This document shows positions 23,821 to 34,600 of a DNA stretch of 38,753 nucleotides, in pieces (within the stretch, counting starts at the first letter, position 1; each line of letters opens with the position of its first letter). Made by a program: the position numbers and the translations under genes. Source of the stretch: Gonium pectorale (lineage: Eukaryota; Chlorophyta; Chlorophyceae; Chlamydomonadales; Volvocaceae). The stretch lies in NCBI GenBank assembly GCA_001584585.1, contig LSYV01000109.1, positions 152,862-191,614 of the forward strand, in the 5' to 3' direction. The notes under the pieces were generated by a model, which was not told where the DNA came from, ran no database searches, and saw only the letters and a list, made by a program, of their open reading frames with translations.

Positions 23821-25811
23821 TGCGGCGGGGCTGCTGGAGGGGACGGCTAGACAGGCGCCTGGACCGCGGATGTCCCAGCTCTCGTGGCCGTATGTGGCGC
23901 AGGTGGCCCGCATGACGGCCAAGGCCAGTGCCCCCTCGCGGCCAGCTGTGGCGGCGCATGCGGAGCGAGGCGGGGAGCGCGGCGGCGGGCGACTCGGGGT
24001 GATAGGCAGGGGACAGCCCTCGTAGCGACGCGTGCGGTGCCGGGTTGCCGGGGAAGGGGGTGCTCGCCGAGAGTGGGGGCACGTGCCCGGAGCGCTCTGC
24101 GAGGTCGGGCAGATCGGGCCGCACCGCACTGCTCTGCGTGCACGGGCACGGGCGCAGAGCAGGGCAGGGCAGGGCAGCGGGCACGGGTGCAGAGCACGCC
24201 GGGGACCCAGCGCGTGTGGGCGGGGCGATGCGGGGCGGGCGGGGTCCAAAGAACGGGTTTGTAGACGAGCGCGATAGGCGGGGAGCGGGGAGTATGGCAG
24301 GAACCTGCAGGGCACTGCAGACAGCTGCTGCTGGAATGTGGGGCGACGGGAGCGAACTCCCGAGTGGCGTTTGTCATGACCGCAAGTGTACAGAGAAGGC
24401 ATACCGAACGTACAGGAATGGTCGATAACTGTTATCTTAGGCTGGCGTGGCGCGGTGCGGCAGCCGCCCGCCTCCCTTCATTGCGCAGGGCGATCGGGCG
24501 AAGCGTTGTCCCGCAGCCACGCCCCCGCGCCTGTGGCTGACGGGGGGCGGTGGCAGTGGACGGTCGAAAGCGGGGGGCAGGATCCTGCGTGAGTAGCCCC
24601 GGGGGCCCCCGGCTCGGTCGCCCTGTGGGCTGAGGTTCGGCTGTGCAGGTGTACGGATGCTGGCAGCGTGGGACTAGGCAGGTGCCTGGATCGGCAATGG
24701 CCAGTACGTTAGCATCGCAGAGGACAGTTGCCCGGCGTCGTCAGTGGCGTCATTGGGCCTCACACTGCTGGCGCTGCTGATTTAAAGCTTCGTGGGTATG
24801 CCGTCGCGGGTGAAGACGCATTCGACCAATGCGGAGGGGGGTCGGCTTTGGCAGGACTAGTCCATCCAGCCCTAGCTCACTCTCCACATGTTGGTATTAT
24901 GTATCCTGGCGGACGTCATTTCCTGATTAGCTTTCGGTACGGCCACCAGCAAAGTGTTCGTCCTCGGGCGAAGCCCAATTATCGGGAGGCATCCCACATC
25001 AGGCCGATGCAAGTGGCGAGCCGAGCTGTCTGTGCGGCTCGCTACCGGCCACTTGTCGCTCACCACAGCCGTTATGGCTTGACAGCGTGACGCACCGCCG
25101 TAGTCAGCAGCAGTTTCACCCGGAAGGAATGCCACCTGAGGCCCGCGCTCAGATCCAAGCCCCCTTGCCCATGTAAGCTAATCGCCGAGAACCCCCCAGG
25201 CCACGCCCCGCATCGCCGCATGTCAAGACGGTACTAGGGGCCGAACTGCATACAATCCTATCGCACTCACACCGCGTGTACACGCCCAGAGCATGCCTGG
25301 CGCGGGTTCTGAAACACGGAACCAGCCCAGGTGCCCAGCACCCCACACCGCGGCGAACCGACCGCCCGCAGAGCGACCGGGTATGGGAGGAGGGCGGGGA
25401 AGTACGGGCCACTGAGCACTACCCTGGCAGAAGGACAAGCCCTTCCAACTACGAAACTGCAGAACGGCAGCCAGCGATACACAAAAAACACATCCTGCTT
25501 CAATTGACTCCTCCCTCGCAATAAGCAGACACATCGCCCTCGTACCTCGCCCGACGGCCTGACCCATCGAGGCCGAAGCAGCCACCGACGGGACACCAGA
25601 TGCGCTCTCCAGTACGGTACACGCCCCCTTGGTAGAAGGTCATCAGAAATCAAAACACGCTAGCACCCCGAAAGCCGCGTCTGGCGACGCCAGGCCCCAC
25701 TCCCTCCCTTGCACTGCAGTACACACAGCGGCCTATTCCCACCTCCTCCCCTCTCCTCCCCTCTCCTCCCCTCTCACGCAGCCGTCTTCACCGCCCCACC
25801 TGTCACTCCGC
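23821..25811. other. Convergent intergenic region: 3' UTRs of ODA16 and the first PHD-like gene
   Basis: Both neighbours end into this stretch. No exon chain is seen. TGTAA occurs on the plus strand at 25172-25176, a possible but distant ODA16 poly(A) signal. CTCCTCCCCT is repeated three times at 25743-25772, just past the stop of the minus-strand gene. A short GGGCA run lies near 24160-24176. Confidence 0.45.
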
Positions 25812-28800
25812 TCAGCACGACCCCACCCCCAGCAGCGCCAGCAGGTCTCCCAGCTCCTCGCCCTCACCCCCGCCCTCCGCCTCCGCCTCGTCCCAAACCT
25901 CTGGCGTCGCAAACTGCGGCTGTGTCTGCGGCTGCGGCGCCGGCAACGCCTGCCCCACAGCGGCCGCCCGCTGGTGCGACCCGTGGGTCTTCCCTTGACA
26001 CAGCCGCGACGCCGCCACGGGCGTGCCTCCCGGGGCCGGGGCCGGGTACTGGTCGGCGAGGCGGCTGCCGTCGTCAGTGGGCCGCCGCGGGGGGGTAGCA
26101 CCGGGTAGGTTGCCGCTCGGGGACCTCACGGCGGCGGCGGCAGGGGCCGCGGGCGCAGCCATGACTTTGGGCGCAACGGCATCGGAGTCGGAGTCGGCTG
26201 AAGCGACGTATGCAGCCGCGGTAGACGTAGAGGCTGATGGCGCGGACGGGACGGCGGCCTGCCCCTCCCCGTTTGAGTTGGCGATGCCCCCGCCGGTGCC
26301 GCCCAGCTGCTGCGGCGCAGGCACAGGCAGCTCCGCCGTTGGATCCGCAGCCGCCAGGCTGCCGTTTGCGCTCACGGTGGGCTCACCGGCGCTGGCCGCC
26401 GGCTCGGCCACGCCCGACGCCGTGGCGTACTGCTGCAGCACCCGATCCGCCTGCGAGCGCCGTACGACAGCATAGTACGTAACCTCTCCGGTCTCCGAGT
26501 CCTGAACTCCGAGTAGCTCCATGCTTGCGCCGTACACGTCCTCCAGCCGTACGTAGCCGCCGTACGCGTCTTTAACGACGACCATGTCATCCTCGGTCGT
26601 GAACACGGGATCCATTGCGACGATGGGATCCGCGTCGTTGGCGTCGTACAGAGCGGCCGCGGCGACGGCGCCGCCGCCAACACTGCCGCCACCGTCGGCG
26701 ATAACCGCCGCCGTGTCTGCCTGCTCCGGCGGCTGCGTGACCACCCCGGCGGCGGCAGGGTCCGGGATTGCCGGCGGCGGCGGCGTCGTGCTGAAACCCG
26801 GCGGTGGCGACACGTGCGCGGCGCCTGCACCGTTCGCCGCAGACTCGGTGCCGCCCATGGGGCCCATGGGGCGGGGGCTGCCCCAGCTGCCGTCGCCCTC
26901 GTCGCCGCCGTGGCCGCCCCAGCTGGCCTGGCCCTGCAGCTCCTGGAAGCCGGCTGCGGGGGCTGAGGAGGGGGACCGGGGGTGGGGCGGCCGCAAAGGG
27001 TTTGATTGGTACGGGGCACGAGTACGACCGGAGTACGGTAGGAGCAGGGAATGACGGCTGGGTGGTACGTGATGGGCGCCTCATGCCTCATATTGGGCGC
27101 TGCCATGCCTCGCAAGACAGCCATGCCATGGCATGTGTTGGCCCATGGGTCGGTGCCGCGCCGGGGGTGCTGCCGCCCCGCCCCGCCCCGCCGCGCCGCG
27201 GCCCGCACCTGCTGCTGCTGCAGCCGCACCGCGTCCCGACCAGCCGCGCCCACGCCCCGCGGCATCGCGGCCGCCACGGCCCGTAGCCGCCGCCCCCTGC
27301 CGCGCGCCCCGGCCGCCCACCGCGACCTCAGCCCTCAGCGCCGCCACCAGCGCCCGTTGCTCCGCCAGACTGCCTGGCGCCACCGCCGCTGCCACTGCCG
27401 TTGCTCGATTCTGTGTGCGCTGCCGTACCACGCGCTCCGGAGCCGTGCCCGTGTTGTTCGGGGCAGCACTGCGAGGGGGCTGCCCGCGGCCGCCCGCGCC
27501 ACCAGGCCCAGCGCCCCAGGCTGGCGCCGCCGGCGCCCACGCCGCTGTGGCGGCTTGGACGGGCTTGGCGGTCGTGAGGGCGGGGGAAGCGGCCGATGTG
27601 TGGGCCTGGGCTGCGTGGGGGCTGCCGGCAGTGCCAGGGCATGGGCCAGCGCGGGGGCTGCCAATGTCGCCTCCCCCCTTGTCAGCTGCGCCCTTGCCGG
27701 CGTCGCCCGTTGTCGGCTTCTCCCATCCTGCGGCGGGGCGGGGGCGGGGGCGGGGTCGGGGTCGGGCGAGTTGCGTCCAGTGACCAGTTGCGTCCAGTGA
27801 CCAGAGGGCGCGTGCGGCGGCGGACTCAAGCGCGTACATCAGCTCCGCCACGGAAGGGGCCACGCAGCCGGCAGGCGGGCGCGCTGTCAGCCAGCCTTCC
27901 TACGCAGTAGCGATGTGGCGTGTGCCGTGTGGGGGTGGCATCCAAGTCCACGGTCCGGGACTTGGATGCCCCCATCATGCCGCTTCACTAGTGGCGTACC
28001 GTCGGCGTGTGCGTGTGCCGTATACGTGCGCCCAAACTGCCCTCCTGGCCGCCCCCTCGCCCGAGCCGCACGGCGACAGCTCCACACCGGGGACGGCCCG
28101 AGCCGGGCACCCAAGCCCCGAGCCCCTTGCGGCGGGTCTAACCGGCAATCTACCCATGGCCGCACAGGCTTTGACGGGTACCGGTACCTGTAACCTGTAG
28201 CCCTTGCGGCAGAGCGCCGCAGGCCCGCCCGCCCGCCCGCCCGCGCGCCGCTTCCTCCGCTTCCTCTGCCTCCTCCGCCGCGAGCCCGCCACCGCCCACG
28301 CGCATCCACATGCATATGCACGCACACGGCCCAAACCTTTCCGTCGCCAACGCCGTGTGAGGACACGGTCGATCGGTCGATCGCTCGAGCTGCTGCTGGG
28401 GTCTACTGCGTTTGCGCCCCCCTACCGCCCCGCGCTCGTCACCGGCCCCCGCATTACCTGTACACCCCTTCCTCCTTAGCTTTCGGCAACCCGGCCTCAC
28501 CTGATCCACCGCGTGAAGGGGTGCGTGTCGCCGTCCTCGCTGCCGCTGTCCGAGAACAGGTCCTCCACCGCCGCCAGGTGGTGCGCCAGGCTGGGGTTCG
28601 TGGGAGGCGGCGGCAGCGCGGCGGCGGCCTCGGCCTCGGCATCATGCTGCCGCTGCCGCCGCCGCGCTGCCACCTCGTCCTCCTCCCCCAGCGCGGGCAG
28701 GCCTGAGGGAGGTGGAGCGCAAGGGAGGGGAGGGGAAGGAGGAGGACAGCGGGGGCCGCGGTGACGTGGGAGGCGTGGGAGGTCATGCGTCAGGGTACGG

Positions 28801-30489
28801 AGGTGCGGCCGGAGTGAGCGTGCCATGGCGGTACGTGAGGCCGATACGAGGTACGAGGTGCGAGGGGTACGGGCGAGGGGCTGAGACGGTGGGGTTACAA
28901 GGCCGACTGCGGCGCGTGGGGCCCAAATTGACCCGTGGGTCACTAGGACGGCCCGGCCCGGTTCAAGTTGGATCGGGTCGGCACGGCCCTGCCCGCAGCC
29001 CATCGAACGGTATAATCTGCCCGCCCGCCCGCACCCTCGCCAGCTTCTCTAGGCCCCTAGACTCGCTCTCCTCCCCGCACCTTGCGATGAGCTCCTGCTC
29101 AGGGCCCCAGCTCCGTTGCCGCTGTTGGACCCCGGCATGCGCGGGTGCGGGTGCAGGTACAGGTAGTCCCCCAGCGTGCCGTGAAGCGGAGCGCGAGGAG
29201 CCACGTCGCCGCCACCGCCACCGCCGCCGGCGCGGCCGCCGCCAGCGTCCGGGTCGTCCCGCTGCCAGGCAGCCCGGCTGCCGCCCCGGCCCGGCCTGGC
29301 GCCGCCACCGCGAGCGTTCCCGGACCCAGTCCGGACCGCTACTCCCGCCAGCGCCGCCGAGGCGGCGGTGCCGCGTCGTGGCCCCGGCTGCTGCTGCTGC
29401 GGCGGCGGTGCGGGCCCGGCGCGCACGTTGGCGTTTGTGACGGCTTGTCCGGCCATGCGCGCTGCCTCCTTTTTCTTCTCGTTGACCGGCAGCCGCATGT
29501 GGGTCTTGGTGATGGTTCCGGGGCAGGGCGAGCCGTTGTCCAGCGTGGCGGGGCAGTTGTAGCCGGTCTGGGGGGGGGGCGGGGCGGAAGGGTGGAGGAG
29601 GGGAAGCAAAGGACATGGCAGGCAGCGAGGGAAGGGGGCGAGGCGGTGGCAGCCAGGGGGTGGGGAGCCAGGGGTGGAGGATGCGGAGGAGGACACACAC
29701 GCACGCCCGGGGTTCGGGAGGGGGGTCCGTCTCGCGAGCGGCGTGCGGAGCTGCCGTCCCGATTGCCGTACCGTGCGCCTTGCGGGGCAAGCGGCAGCAG
29801 CGTGGAGCATCAGCAGGGCGAGACAACTAGGTTATGTCCTTTGCGTCCGGAGGGAAGCCCCCTCTCCCACCCGCCCGACGTTTCCCATCTTTATTCCCCC
29901 CCGACCCCCGAACCCCGGCATGCCGCCGCTCACCTTTTGCTCCGAGCCCGTGTGCGCGCCCCCGATTCCCTTGGCCTTCCGCAGGTAGCGCGCCATGCAG
30001 TCCTCGTGGTAGGAGCCGCCCGGGCAGCGCCGAAAGGAGCAGTCCAGCTCCCTGGGGGGAGGAGGGAGGTGGGGAGGGAGGCAGGGGGCGCGCGTGGGCG
30101 TGAGGAGCGTAGCGGGGCGCAGCTGAGGGTAGCGTGCGTCAAGACGTGTACATAATGATTGTCGAGGTATGCGCCACGCTGGGAATGGTCGCGAAATGCT
30201 CTCGCGACATGTTCTGCGAAGCGGACGGCCTGCCGGCGCGCGATTGCGCGCTTCCTTCTAGCGTTCTAGGGCCTTCTAGGGCAGGCGCGTCCCCATCGAA
30301 ACGGCGGGGCCCGAAGTTGCAGCAAGCAACAGGCAGGGCTGCCGTCCTGCCGAAGTCCGAGGGGGGAGCGGCTCACGCCAGGTCCGCCCGCCAACGGCCC
30401 CGGGCCTAGATCTGTTACGTGCTACGCCATCCTCGCCTGAAGTGGTCACCGCTGTTGATGTCCTGTCCGCACAGCCCGCACTTCTCCAT
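25812..30489 (-). CDS. Uncharacterised PHD-like zinc-finger protein, paralog A (about 813 aa)
   Basis: No named family recognised. Six exons, right to left: 30489-30419, 30051-29934, 29567-29081, 28702-28501, 27621-27209 and 26962-25812 (stop TGA), 2442 nt in frame. The N terminus has Cys4-x2-Cys7, Cys28-x4-Cys33, His39-x2-Cys42 and Cys68-x9-Cys78, a C4HC3 order like a PHD finger. A Lys-rich segment (NEKKKEAARMAG) and a Gly/Arg-rich run follow. Exon 4 is an acidic insert (VEDLFSDSGSEDGD) with no counterpart in paralog B. Exon 5 carries APERVVRQR and LAEQRALVAALRAE. The last exon has GFQELQGQASWG, a conserved domain at about 542-610 (DPVFTTEDD, VVVKDAYGGYVRLEDVYG) and the tail EELGDLLALLGVGSC. 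Less certain points: the exon 1 donor (GTAACA, or a GC donor giving HFR|ELDC), the exon 5 acceptor (27621 or 27657) and the exon 6 acceptor (26962 or 26953). A zinc-dependent regulatory or scaffold role is only inference. Confidence 0.72.
25978..26006 (+). repeat. Relic of dispersed repeat R inside a coding exon
   Basis: GACCCGTGGGTC followed by TTCCCTTGACA and GCCG, matching the core of the repeats at 3672 and 5329. It is read on the minus strand as part of paralog A's last exon (around the residues CQGKTHGSH). Paralog B has nothing similar. Confidence 0.55.
27731..27766 (+). repeat. G-rich run with G-quadruplex potential
   Basis: CGGCGGGGCGGGGGCGGGGG and its continuation provide more than four G4 or G5 tracts with one-base loops, in intron 4 of paralog A. 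The transcript would carry the C-rich strand, so any quadruplex would form in DNA. Confidence 0.6.
27769..27802. repeat. Exact 17-bp tandem duplication
   Basis: AGTTGCGTCCAGTGACC occurs twice back to back (27769-27785, 27786-27802) in intron 4 of paralog A. Confidence 0.9.
27937..27970. repeat. 13-bp perfect inverted repeat (hairpin)
   Basis: GGCATCCAAGTCC at 27937-27949 and its exact reverse complement at 27958-27970 are separated by 8 bases. The stem extends by GGGG/CCCC past a single unpaired T. It lies in intron 4 of paralog A. Confidence 0.85.
28930..28941 (+). repeat. GACCCGTGGGTC motif in an intron of paralog A
   Basis: Preceded by GGGCCC and five bases, as in repeat R copies 1 and 2 (six bases there). 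The similarity does not extend clearly beyond the motif on the right. Confidence 0.5.
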
Positions 30490-31194
30490 TTCTGCGATGA
30501 TCGTCAGCGCGTGGGACCCCCAGTGGGACGGAATGCGGGGTTGCAATGAGCAGAGGCTGATCAGGATGAGTCGTTCGAGGACAAGGTCAAAACGGCGCGG
30601 CTTGCGGTACGGTTGTCGCGGGGACTGGCCGCCGGCAATCGGCAGCATAGTCGTTGATTACGCGCATTCGGTTCTTCAGACGAAGCCTGCTTGGTCGCCG
30701 GTGCAGGAGTTACACGACGATTTCGGAGATGCATACTTGTCGCGTGTCAGCATTCTACGTCAGCTTAGCATGTCAAGTCATACACACCTGACGTCCCTTG
30801 CACGGAGCGGGCATGGGCAGGCGAGACGCCAGGGGTTGGGAGGCCCGCCGCCCCCATTGCAAACCCGAACACATCACCCGCCCCGCCCCGTCCCGCTCCA
30901 CTCCCTCCCTCAATCCCGCATGCACAGCGGTGCACACTGGCAGGGCAGAAACGGTTGGACGGGAACTGTCATTGCCCTTGTGAGTACAACCCTCAGCATT
31001 CTGCTGACATGTACCGGGTGTCCAAAGTCCCTCAATCCAACATGCTCAGGGAACCGCGCGGTACCTTGATAACGGCAGCTTCTCAAGGACTCCAGCACCA
31101 GTTCTCCCTGTCTCCGACCCGTGGGTCAGTACCGCCATGCCATGCGCCAGCCATGCCAAAAGCCACATGCTCCACCCCGCAGCGCCTCGCGCCT
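30490..31194. other. Spacer between paralogs A and B
   Basis: Promoter and 5' flank of paralog A plus 3' flank of paralog B. TGTAA on the minus strand at 30710-30714 could end the B transcript, about 960 bases after its stop. GACCCGTGGGTC recurs at 31116-31127. No gene seen. Confidence 0.4.
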
Positions 31195-31222
31195 AGTTTC
31201 AGGAGTACTCCTGGCCCCTCAG

Positions 31223-31538
31223 GGTCCTCAACACAGCCCCCAGCCGAGTGGCAGCAGGGTCACCAGGACTTCAATGGTACCATGCAATGGCACAGCGCGA
31301 AAGCGCCAAAAGAGCAGCACAGAGGCCCGCCGGCCGTTTCCGCCGCATCCTCCTCCGCGGCTAAAGCGTCGCAGATCCGCTTCAACTGCCAAATCTGCAG
31401 TCGCTCGCCCCTCCTCTGGTCTCTCCGCCCGCACCCACGTTCTTTCACCATGAGCTCCTGAAACTGCCGTGGAGTGAAGTTGGTGAGGGCCTTGAATAGC
31501 GTAGGATTGCCGACGTGTTGCGAGTACAGGTCCCGCAC
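31223..31538 (-). mobile_element. Possible transposase N-terminal remnant in the 3' flank of paralog B
   Basis: A 92-codon minus-strand frame at 31538-31260 contains NPTLFKALTNFTPRQFQELM and RLQIWQLKRICDALAAEED. The LTNFTP-x-x-F pattern is reminiscent of the start of PIF/Harbinger-type DDE transposases, but no catalytic part follows. Its second half recurs at 4545-4764. The class assignment is a weak family impression; the repeat relationship is directly visible. Confidence 0.4.
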
Positions 31539-31671
31539 TCCGAACCCCGCTAAATCTAGCCAAACACCTCTGCCTCCCCCTCAGCAGCCTCGACGCCCTG
31601 TCGACGTTGCCAGTCGCACTTGGTCGCGGTTTGGTGTACAACGCAGGCTCCAATCGCCCGGGCCAGAGTTC

Positions 31672-34600
31672 TCACACGCACAGCAGCTGCATGAGATCGT
31701 CAAGCTCTTCCTCGGGAGCAGCCGGGGCCGGCGCCGGGGCTGCCGCGACACCGCCGCCGTATGTGCCGTACTCCTTGCCGTACATTGGGTATCCGCCGTA
31801 CACGTGCTGCGGCTGCTGCGGAGGGAGGTATTCTGGCTGCTGCTGATAGTGCGGGTGCGAGTGCTGCGCAGCAGCTGCAGGATCCATGTACGCAGCCGGC
31901 GAGGGCGCGGCCGGTGCGGGCGCTCCGCCGCCGGATCCGCCCATGCAGAGGGCCAGCAGATCGCCCAAGTCGCCCTCCTCGTCGTCCGCCGCACCGGCAC
32001 CCTGGACCATGCACTGGCCCATCGCCAAAGCGGCGGCGGCCGGAAGAGCCGGTGCCGGTGCTGGGGCGGGAGAGGGCGCCTCCGGCGCCAGGGCGCCGTT
32101 GCTGCCGACGGCGGGGAGCATACCGGTAGCTGAAAACGTCGGCGCCAGCGCCTGAGCCTGCATCGGGGCCTCGGGTTGCGCATACGTATGAAGGCCGTTG
32201 ACAGTCATGCCGGCATACACGCCTGACGCCGCATCGGCTACGATGGCTGCAGTGCCATTGCCCGCCGCCGCCGGCGACTCCGCTTCCTCGTGAGGCTGCA
32301 GCAGCTGCTGCTGCGCCGCTAGAGCCGACTGGCGAATGACGACATGGTACGACACCACGCCGTGCTCATCCTGCAGCCCGATCAGCTCCGGGTTCGGGCC
32401 GTACACGTCCTCCATGCGGAGGTAGTTGCCGTAGGCGTCCTGAACCACCACCGTGCCGTCGTCCGTAGCGAATACGGGGTCGGTGGCGATGATGGGGTCC
32501 TCCTCGTCCGCATTCTCGGCGGCGGGCGCCGCCAGCTGTGCGCCGTCGGGAGACGGCCCCGCCGCCGCCGCCGCGCCGCCGCTGGAGCTCAGCGCGGAGG
32601 CGGGAGTCGGCGCCGGCACGTCATACTGCGGCGGCGTCGCGGGCGGCGCGGCAGCGCGCTTGGTGGGCGTCGCGCTAGCGGAGGCGGAGGCACCTGCGCC
32701 GGCGGCCTTGGGGAAGGCGGGGAAGTCCTCCTGTGCAAGCTGGAAGTCCCGCTGCTGGGCAGTCAGACCGGGCTCTTCCGGTGAATCCGAGCTTGCGTCG
32801 TCCCTGGGAGCGTTTAACGGGTACGGATCGCAGTGCGAGGGTGGGATTTGGCGCTTGTATGACTCTAGCGACCCATGACGGACCGGTAGCAGCAAGCAAA
32901 GCATAGCTGGTATGCATCGTAAGGGATGGGCGGCAGCCTGATGCGTCGTGCTCCCAACTGCGCCTCATGCGGCTAGACAAGGTAGGGTACGCCAAATGGA
33001 CACATGGGTGCAGCCAAGGCGGCGGATCACAATGGGTGAAACACATCCATACAAGAAATAGTCTCTGCAAATCAGTAGCCGCCTCACCGTTGGTAGCGAC
33101 CGAAGAGGAGCCCCTCGCCGTCCTCGCTGCTGTCCGCACCCTCTGCTTCGTCGTCGTCCCCCCATAGCAATTGCTGACGAACCTGAGGCTGGCCTACAGT
33201 CGGCAAGGGGGGTGGAGGCAAGGACAGGGGAGCGTGGCGCATAGAAACACGATCGTAGCTTGATAGGGCGCGTCCATCGCGGTAACCAATTGGAGAGACG
33301 AGGGAAAGCGATAACACTCGTGTTCCTATCGCTCAACATATTCACCTTGCCTTCGCGCCCGCCCCCGCCTCTGCGCAGGTTCCAAGCCTCAAGACGAGTG
33401 GACCAAATCACCTCACCCAAAGCAACTGCCACAAACAAACTGCACCAACCGAACATCGTCGCCCAAGGCCAACCCACGCGCGGGACGAGCCCCGCACCTG
33501 CGCCCAACCTGCCGCTACCGCCTGCAGGAAGCAGGTTGCCGCCCCGGCCGCCGGCACCTGCCGCGGTAGCAGCAGCTGCCTTGGCCGCTGCCGCGGCAGC
33601 GGTAGCCTTGTTGCCACGGGTTGCCTCCTCCTTTGCCTGCGCTCGGAGCGCCGCCACCATTGCTCGTTGCTGCTCTAGGGTGGACATGTTCTTGGGCTTG
33701 TCGCCGGGGGACCAACCGGGGATGTTTCGCTGCCGGACGACACGCTCTGGAGCCATAGACTCGTTATTGACGACGGCACCTGCGATGCGAGCTGCGGCGC
33801 CGCTGCCCGGCGGAGCCGCGCCTACGACCTTTGCGGCATTCACTGCAGAAGGCGGAGGCGGTAGGGGGGAGGGCGCACACAAGCGGGTGAGCAGATTGGT
33901 TGTAAGGCTTGAGCGCGAGGCGATGAAGGGCGGTGCGAGGAAAAGCGCGATGGGCACAAGCGACAACCGACTGTACATCGTTCCGCCACTGTATAGGACC
34001 GCCCAGAACGTGCAAAAGGCCATGCATTGCTTGGGTTACAGGTTAGGTGCTTGGGGGCACTACGGCAGAGCTTGCATAAGTGCGGCATGTAAGGATGCCG
34101 ACAGGTCCCCGGCGGACTATGTAAGTGTGTGGCGTTCTCACCGGTCTTGACGGAACCAATCGCAACTCCCGCCTGACGCAATACGGCTTCTCCCGCCGGC
34201 TTCATGGCAGCCATCGCGGCCCCCGCGCCCGTGGTCTTGGCGTCCTTGGGCTTGGCGTCCTTGGGCTGTAGCTTGGGCTTCGGTGCCGCGGCCGCGGCCG
34301 CTGCGGCATCAACGCGCTTCTGCTTCTTTTTTTGATTGAGGGGCTGCCTGTGATGCGTCGATGTAATGCGGCCTGTGCAAGGCCGCCCATTATCTAGTAC
34401 CGCGGGGCAGGGATACCCAATCTGCGACACAGGGCCGGGGCAGGGGATGGAACGGAATGGACAGAAACGGGGATTAAGAACTTTGACAGCCAAGAGTACT
34501 TGAAGGCGTCAGGAGCCTTCAATCTGTAGGCGACAGGGGTGGAGCAATGGCCATGCTGGGGCATTGCGTTGCTGAATGCACCGTGCACGATGCCGCCCGC

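Noticed and set aside
30490..30648. Upstream in-frame ATG extending paralog A by 53 residues
   Set aside because: Paralog B starts close to its first CxxC. The ATG at 30489 (MEKCGLC) gives the matching short N terminus, and the extension has no counterpart.
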